Assembly: GCA_003586115.2 (NCBI GenBank)
Contig: QVOM02000001.1
Location: 13,653,291-13,717,290 of the forward strand
Source: Salvator merianae
Taxonomy: Eukaryota > Chordata > Lepidosauria > Squamata > Teiidae
DNA: 64,000 nucleotides
Direction: 5' to 3'
Shown here: positions 10,366 through 21,382 of the stretch, piece by piece
How positions within the stretch are numbered: the first letter of the stretch is position 1
Layout: the number at the start of each line of letters is the position of its first letter
Notes under the pieces: generated by a model
What the model was told of the DNA's origin: nothing
Database searches by the model: none
Seen by the model: only the letters and a program-made list of their open reading frames with translations
Position numbers and translations under genes: made by a program

Positions 10366-11949
10366 TATTTTGTTGGCGTTCTGAAAAGCACTCTCTGCAG
10401 AGAAAAAAAACCCTAGCATTTTATTGGGGGAAAGCCCAACTTGCTTCCTGTTGATCTTATTTTCTATTGGCAAGGAAAGATGGGATTCATGTATAAAGGA
10501 TAACTCTAAAAGGAAGTATTATGATCCTATCCTATCAAATAACTGTCCGGCTGCTGGCTAATTGTCACCCTGCTCTGCTATAGACATTGGTTGATCTGCA
10601 CACCACCATTACAATCCCATAAATAAGCCTTAAGGGTGCAGGCTCCATCCTTCCTCCGGCACAGTTGATGTGCTGAGCATCTACATAGACTTGACTTCTC
10701 CTGCCTCCATCCTTCCATAAGTGCTCATTAGAGCACTGTAAAGGAAAGTGGGAGTAAGCGGTCAGAAGAGCGCTTACCACCACTCTCCCATTGGCCCTGC
10801 CGCTACTGCACTGCCACCACTCAATCAGACCTACCTGGTTCACTGTCTTCTTCACTGCTGGTGACCCTGTGTCTCTGAACATGGGGCCATGTCCTATGCT
10901 TGAAGAGATCCAGTTGGCAACATCACAGCCAGAGATTGAAAGTTCTCTAGCCACAATGTTTGCACAGCTAAGAGCAGTGGCAGCTATACAGGCAGCACAC
11001 TGCCACTTCGAAGAGCACTTTTAGCATAGCACTCTTCTTTAGTGCAATTCCTGGCTGTGTTTTAGTTAAAGCTCTGTGCATATGCTGCCATAGACTGGGA
11101 TTTATAATCACAGAGGGGGAACACACAGAGAATCAATATCTGACACCCACATTATCAAGCAGTGAACTGCACATATAAAAGAGCCATCTCAGATCAGCCG
11201 CTGCAAAGAAAGTTTTTTCATAACCCCACACATATGTGAGGCCATTCACATATTCAGTTATGAGCAACAAGATACCGGGTCACTTCTATAATGGTATGTG
11301 TGAATCAGGAGCATAGTAACCATTGGGCAAGACAAGAGTTTTGCCTGGGATCCAATAACCACTATAACCAGCTGCCTGGCTAGTCCGAAGTACATGCAAT
11401 ATTGGTTTTGTTTGCCTGGCAACTGAGTTACATTTTTATTATAGTATTATGTGCATGTTTTTGTCTCAGCCTACACTGCTTGAAGGATACCTGGGGCACA
11501 GGCCACCTTAGCTGTACCCCTGATGTGAATTAACAGTAAAGGCAGAAACAGAGCAAGATCATAATCTATAAGATCATAATCTATAGAAACAAACATATTG
11601 ATCAGCAAATGCTGATTCCCCTTTAAAAAAGGTTTTGCACTTTTTACTCCTGAGCTGCCTGCTAATGCAACCTCTATCACTTTCATAGTCCTTCCAGCCT
11701 CTACTCAGCCTAGGCAGAGAGAGAAAAACAGAGAAACTATTTGTAGAAGAAAGAACAAAGGTTGCTTTGGAACTGAATCGGATGTGCCTGTTCGTCCCTT
11801 GCTGGTGGCAGCCTCGTGACCAGGGCTTGCATGTGTCAAGCAAAGCACTACAGACCCAACATCACAGCATCGCCCACAGCCACCTCACACGCAGGGCTTT
11901 CCAGCAGAACCAGACCATAAGCACCAGGTGAAAGCCAAATGGTGGGTGG
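10366..11949. other. Intergenic, nothing assigned
   Basis: No exon, RNA gene or convincing repeat seen. 11565-11590 has a short tandem duplication (ATAATCTATAAGATC-like). Confidence 0.35.
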
Positions 11950-12720
11950 CACGTGCAGGTGTTAGTTAGCCCTCATGTACTCAGCCCAGCACTCTGTGTC
12001 TTTTTTTCTCAGAAGTGCAGCTGCCCATCTCTCACTGAGGGCTGGGGTGGCTGTGTGATGAGCCTGCCAGGCTGGCTCACCACGGCACTCCCCCGGGGAC
12101 CATCAAGTTCTATTTTGGCCTCAGTCGCGTGTTTAGGCCAGCTTCCTGCTCTCAGACAATAGCGCTGGAAGGGAGGGGGAGTGAAGACGACACCCAAGTC
12201 CAAGCCTTACACCCCACGCCCCATCACCCTGGCAGGCTGCGGGCTGCCAGCTGGCCGATAGCCAAGGCTAATCCACAGAGGCCCATCGAAAACACAGGAA
12301 CCCATCCGGGAGTGATCTTCTCCGTGAACAATGAGAGACTGAGGGGGAGCTCCCTGCGGTAGGATTAAGGCTGACAGGACGTGCCGAGCCAGCAGGCCAG
12401 GCAGCCAGCCGCCTAGATAAGACGCCACTGGGAACAATAGAAGGAATTGGAAGGCTGCAGGCTGGAGCGAGCACCACCCAGACTTTGAAGAATGGGCTCT
12501 TGGGCTGGAAGCGAAGTGGCTGCAGCAGGCCTTGGCCGGAGCTTGCTAGAGGCAAAGGAAGGAGCACTCGAACTGGCTGCCCCTGGGTAACTGTGTCAAG
12601 GAACTCTACAGACAGGGACGTTGCAGTGGGTGGATGGCAGGATGAGCAGCAATTTGAGATCCACATTTCACTGAGGGTATGTTGGCCCTGGGATTCTGAC
12701 ACAAGTTAATTGGACTTTAG
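11950..12720. other. Low-repeat, moderately GC-rich block; possible regulatory element
   Basis: This 770-bp block lacks the SINE, LINE and MITE words that fill its surroundings and is richer in G+C. It contains scattered motifs such as AGATAAG (GATA-like, 12415-12421) and AACAATAG (SOX-like, 12431-12438). Open frames on both strands look like by-products of composition. Whether it is conserved cannot be told from one sequence. Confidence 0.25.
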
Positions 12721-15086
12721 CTGTGGTCAGCCATGGAGAGTGGCCAGACAGAAAGGAAGACAGGGCTCCTGGAACTTTTAATAGTTGCACTGAAGAGGAA
12801 ATTTCAGCAGGCGTGATTTGTGTGAATAGCAACATCTTCTGACATTTCCTCTTCTTTGCGAAAGAGTCCTCCTTTCTATCTGGCCAGCCGATCAACCAGT
12901 CTGCACTGCATCACTAATAGGTGAAAGATATACATATATTCACGTCACACACGGACCAGTATAGGAAGAACAGTGACTTTGTGGCTAAGAGCCAGTCCAC
13001 ACACTGATTAAGATTTTAGACTGGACCTCTGTTGGAGTACAGGACTGTCACATGTGCATCCCATCCAAAACATACGTATGTGTTTGTGTTTATAAGCTGA
13101 TCCTACATACATAAGCACAGCAAATATCCTTCTAGTCTAGCATCATCCAGACAACCACCAGAAGGTCATCTCAGCAGCCAGAGGCTCTGGTCCCAAGACA
13201 GATGCAGGAGGCACACCAGTCATATGATGGTGCCTCCCAGCCTTCCCAAAACTCACAGCTGCAGAAAGTTCTGCAGCTGCAAGGTTTCTGGACAGCATGG
13301 TTTAGCACCAGACCAGAAATTGGTCATTTTCAGTCCAATGCCAAACCAGGCTGGTGTGAGTCTACCTCTGGAAATTCACTTCCTCTACCACTTTCATTCT
13401 ACACAGCAGCAGAAGAGGCAACTGAGGGCCTGTTTGTACCTTACAGCCTGGTATGGTACAGGAATAATATAGTACCATACCAGGCTGGGCAGGATCAGGC
13501 ATAGAGGTGGCCATTCCCAGCCCCTTACCAGGACACCAGCACTCAAAGTGAGAATGGCCCATCCAAGGCAGGCCCGATCACCAGGACTGGCATCTGGTTA
13601 TTGCTGTGGTGATTGGGACATGGTGTGCAACTGCATAGCCACATCTACACCTCCCTCTTGACACATTCACACCTGGAAAAGGGTGCAAAAGCTGCTTACC
13701 GGGAGCCATCCACCTGCTCCCGGTCAAGCTATGGACAATGTTTTAGTTGTTCACAGCTAGCAGCATCCATGAACAGCTGGAGACACTCCTGGATGTGGTG
13801 GCAGCATGCGGATGGGCCTGTCCAGTGAGCTTCCAGAAGCTCACTGGCAGGTAAGTGTGAGCAGGTCCTGAAAGTGCAATAAGTACTCAGAATGGTTTCT
13901 GAAGAGTGCCTCTGAGGGCAGATTTCACACCTCAGGGTAGTGTGCAGGACTAGTGCAGCTAGGTGTGTTTGCCCTCTGAACCCCAGAGATTCTTGAAGAG
14001 TGCTCAAAATCTATCAAGTGAATGCAGCCTCAGTTTTAGCACTCCAATCAAGATGACTTTAGGGAAATCCACTAGCTTCTCCAGTTCCCAGCACCTGATA
14101 TTCAAAAATAAAAGTAGAACCTGCTGGAGGTTCTTCCATTGCTTCTTCCAGACAACATCTTCCCAGATTCCAAAATTTCTCATTCCATTCTCCTTTCCCC
14201 ATTATTTTTGCCACAGAGACTATTAAGACAGAACAAAATCAGTGCAATTTTAATGTAACCCAGGTGCTACACATATGGCATGGCTGTATCCAAGTAGGGC
14301 TAATTCTATCCCTGTCTGGCTTCATGCTGACCAGAAAGCACACCCAACAACCCACACAGCATCAATGCACCTTTAATCAGTCAGCAGTCTAGGGCTGTTG
14401 AACCCACTATTCTGGGAGAATCTTCCCAAAGTTCTTCAACCCTAAAGGTATTTTTGTTCTAAAATAGAGCTGGTGTCAGCTGTAAAGAATAATATCTCTA
14501 CTTGAAGTTAAGATTAAACAAAAAAACACACAAAAAAACAAATAAAAAGTAGTCTGGATCACTTATAATTATCTACAGGATTTTTTTTAAAAAAAAAAAC
14601 CCGTAGATATGGATACATTAGAGAATTCTCCACACTGTATTTTAGCGTGTCCTGCACAATTTTTCTTCTCAACCAATGCCAGTTCCATTTCCACCCACTC
14701 TCAGGGAGCCTCCAGACAGCACAGGGAAACATCAGCTCTTTAAAGAAAGCTGGCATTTCCCTGCAACATGGTCTGCCAGGTTATCATGCTGTACGACACA
14801 GCACCAGACTGAATTTCCAGGAGTTCACCAGGCTGGCCCCTTTTATTATTTCTGGGCACTCTGTGCATGCCAGACACCCAGTCTTCCAGCAACATTTCAG
14901 TACCTTAAAGATAATGCAGGAAATCTACGGGTGATACACCAGCACTGGCTCAACACGGTGTCAGGTCTGCCAATCTTGCTGTGACACTAGTAGGATGATG
15001 GTGCTTTAAGCACATCTGGAGACTCCTTCATGTTCTCAGTGGTGAGACTAACAAGGTGAGGAGCAAGCCTGGTAGATTTTAACCTT
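12721..15086. other. Intergenic with small inverted repeats
   Basis: No exon was recognised. It holds the perfect hairpin at 13445-13486 and A/T-runs near 14516-14600. Words such as ATCCAGACAACCACC near 13147 recall MITE ends. Confidence 0.35.
13445..13486. repeat. Perfect 15-bp inverted repeat (hairpin)
   Basis: AGCCTGGTATGGTAC (13445-13459) is followed after 12 bases by its exact reverse complement (13472-13486). A GGGCCTGTTTGTACC stretch just upstream (13427-13441) resembles the ends of the TIR elements in this window, so the hairpin is probably part of a MITE. Confidence 0.6.
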
Positions 15087-15266
15087 GGCCCTTTCTGCAC
15101 TTGGCTTTATTCTGGACTATATCCCAGAACAGGGACCTGCTATCCACACACTAGTGCTGATTATAGCAGGCCCCAGGTAGGGTCGGCCATAGTTCATAGT
15201 AGCATGCAGACGGCAGATCCCTATTCCAAGATACAATCTGGAATAAGGTCAAGTGCAGAAAAGACC
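15087..15266. mobile_element. 180-bp MITE with TIRs
   Basis: The left end GGCCCTTTCTGCACTTGG and reverse-complemented right end GGTCTTTTCTGCACTTGA continue into matching CTTTATTC/CCTTATTC. The interior has no coding capacity. Its words (CTATATCCCAGAACAGG, CTGCTATCCACAC, CTAGTGC) tie it to the larger element at 16454-17062. Confidence 0.6.
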
Positions 15267-16453
15267 ATTGTTGATTGCTTTCACCATCTTCCCTGACTCC
15301 CTTTCCACCTGATAAAATGGACAAGGAGCTGGCTGTCATCACCTTCAACACTTGGAGAAAGTAAAAATAAGTTGGTCTGTTTGTGGGATGCTGTTTGGGC
15401 CTTCTTTCAGTGCTGTCTAGAGCCAGCCTTTGGGATAGGTCGGTGGTGGGCTGTCTTCATCTGAATTAGCTGGACGGGTGACATTTAAAACAGAGGAGTA
15501 ATGGGTGTGATACACTCCCAATAAAAGCAGGTAGCCAAAGCTATTTGAGATACTTGATTTTACCACTGTAGGCTGCAGTATGCCAGGAATATCAGTGTGG
15601 GCTCACAGCTCACCCTGTCCCATTCAGAGGAGATACACAGCGGTTGACAATTAACAGGGTGTGGAGGGAGAATTAGGAAGCAGTAATTTGAAATCACATG
15701 TTTGAAATTACTTGAGTGATGCAAGAAATAGGAGACTCTTGTTTAATATTCAAAGGTTAGGAATATATATCTTCTATTACCTTCTGTTACCCCCTCCCTG
15801 GTCTACTAGACCTCCTAAAAGGTCTTACAGGGAAGGCTAGAACTTGGGACTTTGATGGCGCCACTGGCAGGCGCCATTTAGCTGTTCTGTCTGGGCCCCT
15901 GCCCAGCTCCTACAGGACCCCAGCTGCTCTGGAGTGCTGTATGCCCTTAGCTTGCACCCAAGCAGATAATAGCTTCTGTGTTTAGTGTAGTGGAGCTGAG
16001 AGAGAAGGGAGGGGTGAGAAGACCTGGAGGCAGCCTGCGCTGAGCGAGGACTATGGGCTGCCCAAAGAACCATTTATTTTGATAGCAGTTTTTGGCCCAA
16101 GACGCTGTTTCAGCAAGAGGGTTCTGTTTATAGAAAGGGATTTGCTCCAGTGCAGGTTACGCAAAGGCCAGGCTACACGGTAAGAGACAAAACAAATCTG
16201 GAGGGGTAAACATGGAGACTCAGATTAAATGTGCCACCAGTGGAGCCGGGTCTCTGCAAAGAAAGAACCATCCCTTTCTTTGCAGAACATGTTTGCAGAA
16301 ATCACTTCCCAAAAGCCTACCTAACACAGAGCTTCCTTGTTGTACTCACAGTTCAATTATGGCATAGGGAAGGATGTTTCTTCTCCCTGCTGGATGTTTT
16401 GCAGCTGTGAACTAGGTACTGGGGATGCTGCTTAATTTCATTGAGCAGAATGA
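15267..16453. other. Intergenic, nothing assigned
   Basis: No exon or clear repeat was recognised. Short open frames only. Confidence 0.35.
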
Positions 16454-16603
16454 GGCCCTGTCCACACTGGGCCTTATTCTGGGATATATCCTGGGATAGG
16501 AGCCTGCTGTCCACATGCTAGTGCAGACTATAGTTTCTTGAGCCCTGTGTGAAGGGTATTTAGGAATGCCTCCAGGATGAATTTGAGACTCAAGGGACAG
16601 ACA

Positions 16604-16654
<51 letters not shown>

Positions 16655-17062
16655 TCATCCCCAAGCCTCTGATTATCTGCCTTTTCCACAGACATGAAAT
16701 AATCACTCTTGGGGCGACTTGCAGCAGTTTGGGTTGGATGGGGTGGGAGGTTACAGAAGTTCCTAGGCAAACTGAGCCTGCTATGACTGCCAACCAGTTA
16801 GGTCCATGGAAACCCGGGCTGATGGTGGCCAATGGAAGGCAAGCAAAGAAAGCGATAATAAGGAAGAACTATTGTGTTTTAGCCACTTATTTTTAAAACT
16901 TTCAGATGAGAGGGGGTTCCTCTGCCCACAGACGGAGCAATCCCAGAAAATGGACACCCCCAAAAAACCCTGTGTGATCACACCCTACTCTGCACTAGCA
17001 TGTGGACAGCAGGTTCCTTTTTCTGAAATATATCCCAGGATAACCCCAGTTGAGAATGGGCC
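16454..17062. mobile_element. 609-bp TIR element with TGA target duplication
   Basis: Left arm begins GGCCCTGTCCACACTGGG; the reverse complement of the right end begins GGCCCATTCTCAACTGGG. The arms stay alignable for about 85 bp (shared ATCCTGGGATATAT and CTGCTGTCCACATGCTAGTG words). TGA flanks both ends (16451-16453, 17063-17065). The non-coding interior carries a TA microsatellite. Related to the 180-bp MITE at 15087. Confidence 0.6.
16606..16650. repeat. (AT)n microsatellite
   Basis: 45 bp of uninterrupted AT dinucleotides inside the TIR element. The Tyr/Ile-repeat frames across it are artefacts. Confidence 0.9.
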
Positions 17063-17065
17063 TGA

Positions 17066-19534
17066 GATATGAACTTTATTCATAGTGTTGTGTGTATATT
17101 TGAAGAAGAAGTGCTGCCTTTAGGTTTTGAGACACCTCAAGCAGGAAACAGGTCTATGGAATTCACTAGGCCTTCTTCCTCTGTGTGTTTGTGGACAGCA
17201 GCAACTGTTATGTATCCTTACCCCTAATGCCTGTTTATTTATCTGATGGGAGATGATGAGTGAGTGCGGCAATAAACAGTTGTAGGTGATTTGCCTTTTG
17301 CCACTCACCTAGTGCTCTCCCAGCTCTTGGCCAAAGGAAAGGTCCACTGAGAATTCCACATAGCAGTAGCCTAGAAGTAGCAGTAGCCTAGCAGTAGCTG
17401 TGCAGAGCACTGGATCTCACTAGGCAAACATTTCTTACGAGAGCTTCGTTGCACAGCGTTACTCAAACAGCAGAGGCAGAGCAGATGTCAAACCGGTTTG
17501 AAATCTGAGCTTCTGTGGTATGCGACACTATTTATCCTTCGCCCTTGAGAGTAATAAAATGCCAAAAGCTGTGCATCAGGAGGAGCAAAAGACCCTCCAG
17601 TGATCATTTCAGGATAATAAAAAAATAATGATGGTTTATCATCCCTCACCTTTGTCTGTATGGAAATTTGCTTTTTTTTGATCCACAGCCTTCTTTTTTC
17701 TACAAGTGGTAGAATTTCTGTTAGTTATATTTCTTGGCAAGACCTCTTCAGTGTACCTGGCCATTGGATCCAGTCATTACTAGTGAGAGACTGTCCTAGT
17801 AGATAAAAGATCAGTTCTCCAAAAGCGGGGGGGGGGGGGGGAGAGGAGAAGGTGGGGGACGGAAAAGAAAGGAAAGGGAACTGGGCAAATGTACATTTCT
17901 CTCTATTGTCACATTGACCCCCATCCGTGACTGGAACAGCCTCCTTGTTCTGTATTTTTAAGTTATCATCAGCTTATCACCAGCTTTTTCCTCAGAGAGG
18001 TATAAATAAATAATAGCAATCATAAATGACAAATGGACAAAATTGATACCATCAGTTGGCTCAAGCAAGTGAGCCAAGCTGCACTCTGCAGAGAAAAGCA
18101 AGGAAATAGGGATTGTGATATTCAGTTCCAGGTTTTTAACATTTTTATTTATTTATCTTTTAACATTTTAAATGAGAAAGGACACCAACACTGCTTATTC
18201 AAAACTTTATTAAGGAGCTATAAAATGGAGATGATGGGTATCAAATGAGAGAATTAGTTAATTTCAGAGGACACAGAGCCTGTGGGAAGTTATTTGATGA
18301 GATCTATCATGAGGCCCATTTCCTAATTGTTATGCACACCTAAGAACAGGTGGAGGAACCTGGCATCTAGAAGGTGTTCCACTTCTGGGATGGCAGGCCT
18401 TACATAGAGCTCAAGCAGGTAGTGAATAACAGTTTCAGCCAAATCCATGTAGACAGCAATGATGCGAGAGATGCTCTTGAAAGGAAAAAGTCTATTAGGG
18501 GAGGGGGAAGAGAGAGTGAGAGAGAGAAAGAAAGAGAGAAAACATCTGATCAGAGATCAAGGAGAATGTCATTATTATGTATCCATGTATTTGCTAACTG
18601 GTTAGGACACCCATGTGAGTACTTACAAACTAGGTGCCTCCACTGAAATCAAAGCTTAGAAGATATATGGATATGCTTTGGGCCATTAATAATGAGATAT
18701 TAATTTGGTACTGAGAAATCTTTTGCATCTATCACTGGGTTCTGGTGATTGCTGATAAGGGACAAAGCACTCCTTTCCCCCCTCCATTGACCCCAAAACA
18801 CTGTCTAGAAATTTGTGCCAGCAAACAGCTTCATCAGCTGAAACTGTGCCTAGCCCAGCACTTTTCTTTTCAGTAGTGGCTTGACCCGGAGAAGCTCCAG
18901 TTAAGGATCATTGTAAGGCCACCTCCAGCAGTTCGTTCCTAGTACCTAGGAGTTTTGAGTGTGTGCCCCTTTTGATCTCGCCTCTTTCCATTCCTGTCCA
19001 GCATTAAGTAATTGATGAATCTATGCTCCATGAGTTTATCTAATTCTTTGTAAAAGCCATATGTGAATTGTTATCACAACATCCTGGGGCAGTAGGTTCC
19101 AAAAGTTAATTACATATTGTGAAGACCTATTTCCTTTGGTCTGTACTGACTTCTGCAGAGGGTTGTGATGGTGCAGTGATGGAAAGCAATGATGCATCAG
19201 ACAGTGAGAGAACTTAGGCTCAGATTCATGCTCGGCCACATACTGGATCATGGCACAAGGCAGATCTCAGTCTTTAACCCATTCCACAGGTTTGCTGAAA
19301 AAGGCAATGGTTGCTCTTAGTTGTACTTTTATGCAACGATGTGGCCCTCTGATGTGACTGGGGCTATGACCCTATGGCAATGATGTGGTTGCCCTGATTT
19401 AAGCGCCCTCTTCAAAACTATTGTCAGCAATTGTATGGGTGCATTGTGAGTACTTGTGCGTGTGTTAGCTTAAAACACAATGTAATGCCTTTCTCCTCTT
19501 TCCAACTAATAGCAGCATCCTCCAGATTTTATGG
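17066..19534. other. Intergenic, mostly unassigned
   Basis: Contains a G-run (17827-17841), purine-rich GAGA repeats near 18505-18545, a small tandem CAGTAGCCTAG duplication (17363-17398), and words near 19015-19260 that recall a degraded LINE 3' region (TTATCACAACATCCTGGGGCAG). No exon recognised. Confidence 0.35.
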
Positions 19535-20060
19535 GGCTTCTTGTTGTTGTATGCCACCAAATTGTGACTGACTCCTTGTTGACTGCATGGGCACCTCCAC
19601 AGGTACCTCTGTACAGTTTTCTTGGCAGAGATACAGAAGAAGAAGAAGAAGAAGGAGAAGAAGGAGAAGAAGAAGGAGAAGAAGGAGAAGAACTTGGTTT
19701 TTATACCCCGCTTTTCTCGGCCGAAGCTGACTCAAAGTGGCTTACAAGGTTATTTTTTGCCCGAAGGCTTACATCTATCTATCTTCCGCATCACACAATG
19801 TGATGCTCCCTATTTATCTACTTGCAATTACTTGCTTTTGAACAGCTAGGTTGGCTGGAGCTAGAGGCCAGTAGAGGGCGCTCATCCCCTCTACACGGCA
19901 GACAGGGGCCTTGAACTCCGATCCTCCTATTGAAAGATCAGTGCCTTAGCCACCTATGCCACCGTGCCTCCACGGTGGTTTGCTGTTGCCTACTTCCAGG
20001 GAGAGGCTGGGGATTGAACTGGCAATCCTCTGCTTAGAGACTACAGCTCCCCCAAACCCC
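19535..20060. repeat. Composite: repeat interrupted by a reverse SINE with GAA/GGA tail
   Basis: An outer repeat (19540-19625 and 19970-20060; words TTCTTGGCAGAG and GGTGGTTTGCTGTTGCC, typical of a common lizard repeat) is split by a second element. That element has a GAA/GGA microsatellite (19635-19690), then TTTTTATACCCCGCTTTTCTC and a body ending in tRNA-like words around 19915-19970 in reverse, i.e. a tRNA-SINE on the minus strand. The Glu/Lys-rich frames here are microsatellite artefacts. Confidence 0.55.
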
Positions 20061-21030
20061 AGGCAGACTGGCTAATAGTGAGGAATGATGGCAAATGCAG
20101 TGCAGCAGGACTTGGAGGGCTGCAGTTTGTTTGCCTCAGAGGCTATTAATGCACTATCCCTGTGAAGGCTGGCAATCCACCCCTTGTGCATGCCTGTGTG
20201 AGCACATGCAGAATTCCGTATGATAGCCATGACATTTTAAAAACACTTATCACGTGTATAGCTGGATCAGGGGAAATTCCCAATGGAAGTGCTTTTGGCT
20301 GCCAAAACAATTAATTATGGTTTCTTTGCAAACCACCTAAGAAGCATTTGGGAAGATCTCGATAACGTGTTGTCAGTAATAGTGACATCCTAGTTATGCA
20401 ATTAGATAAAGAGCCCTCCCGGGGGTGGGGGGGGTGTCCAGAAGACACTAACCCTGTATAGCAGGCCCCACAGTTAATGACCTAGTGCAACCCAACAGCC
20501 AGGTATGGTGGGATGCTAGACTTTATGAGCATTCCCACTTTGTAGTCCCAGGCAAAAGAACAACCAGGTTTAATGATTTAGCGGTTTCCATTTGTCTTAG
20601 CAGCTCAGAGGTTCTGAATAACCAAGTTATGAACTGTGTTTATAGCCTCTGCAAGCAAGTATCAAATAAATTTTAAATACTTGGGTACCTGGGATGGAGA
20701 TAATGTTTGCCCTAGCCATGGTTTTCCTTTCTGTATTAGAACAGGCATAATAACTGCCAGGGGTGTTTATAAGCACACAGTGATGAAGAAACAAGAGGCA
20801 AATAATAGATTTCCTGCATGGTTCAAGCCCGAGGCATTAACTGGTCATCGGGGATAATGTCAAGGTGCCTAGGGGTTGGGAAGCTATTGTTGTGCTTCAT
20901 TCTAAGGGCACATGGAGGCATCAAAGCTGTGATGCCCTGTGTTTGACCCTTAGCACCCTGAGTTTCTTCCCCCTTCCTGACCAGACCCCATTCTGCTTCC
21001 CAGAGGGAGGAGGCTCCTAGCTCTCCACGC
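20061..21030. other. Upstream flank of SLC26A10
   Basis: No repeat is obvious in the last ~700 bp. No exon with good splice signals was recognised, but a 5' non-coding exon cannot be excluded. Confidence 0.3.
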
Positions 21031-21036
21031 GAAGCG

Positions 21037-21073
21037 ATTGGCCAGGAAACTCAAGCCCAGCCAGGGATAAAAG
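21037..21073 (+). promoter_or_regulatory. Candidate core promoter of SLC26A10
   Basis: An inverted CCAAT box (ATTGG, 21037-21041) lies 26 bp upstream of a TATA-like ATAAAAG (21067-21073). With usual spacing, transcription would start near 21097-21103, giving a very short 5' UTR before the ATG at 21115. The alternative is that CTTGCAG just before the ATG is a splice acceptor from a non-coding first exon, as in many SLC26 genes. Confidence 0.35.
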
Positions 21074-21114
21074 GTGACACTGAGCATCCTGCCTGCCTGC
21101 TTGCAGCCTCCAAT

Positions 21115-21382
21115 ATGAGCAGCTTGGCCCTGTACCGCGGCATTTACACGGAGGAACATTTCCAGCAGGTCTATGGGACACCAACAGAGCCAGAGAGCAG
21201 CCTGGCAGGGATGCTGAAGGAGAAGCTAAGTCGTGGCTGCCGGTGCTCCAGGTCTGCTGCCCTGCACGTACTTCAGAGCAGGCTTCCTATGGCAAGCTGG
21301 CTGCCCAGGTACCAACCCAAGAAATGGCTTCTGGGAGATGTAGTTGCTGGGCTAACCGTGGGCATTGTACACATCCCACAAG
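21115..21382 (+). CDS. SLC26A10: SLC26A10 exon 1 (residues 1-89, phase 1 end)
   Basis: Starts at ATG 21115 (A at -3) and encodes the N-terminus and the start of TM1 ([19 protein letters not shown]). The [11 protein letters not shown] stretch matches the SLC26 N-terminal pattern, supporting this start. Donor GTGAGT at 21383. The annotated human A10 product has an unrelated N-terminus at this point. Confidence 0.88.

Noticed and set aside
12268..12702. 144-codon minus-strand frame in the GC-richer block
   Set aside because: Several frames on both strands are open here because of base composition; no recognisable motif.
16528..16832. Tyr-Ile repeat frames
   Set aside because: Translation of the (AT)n microsatellite.
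19531..19849. Glu/Lys-rich frames resembling acidic low-complexity proteins
   Set aside because: Translation of the GAA/GGA microsatellite tail of a SINE.
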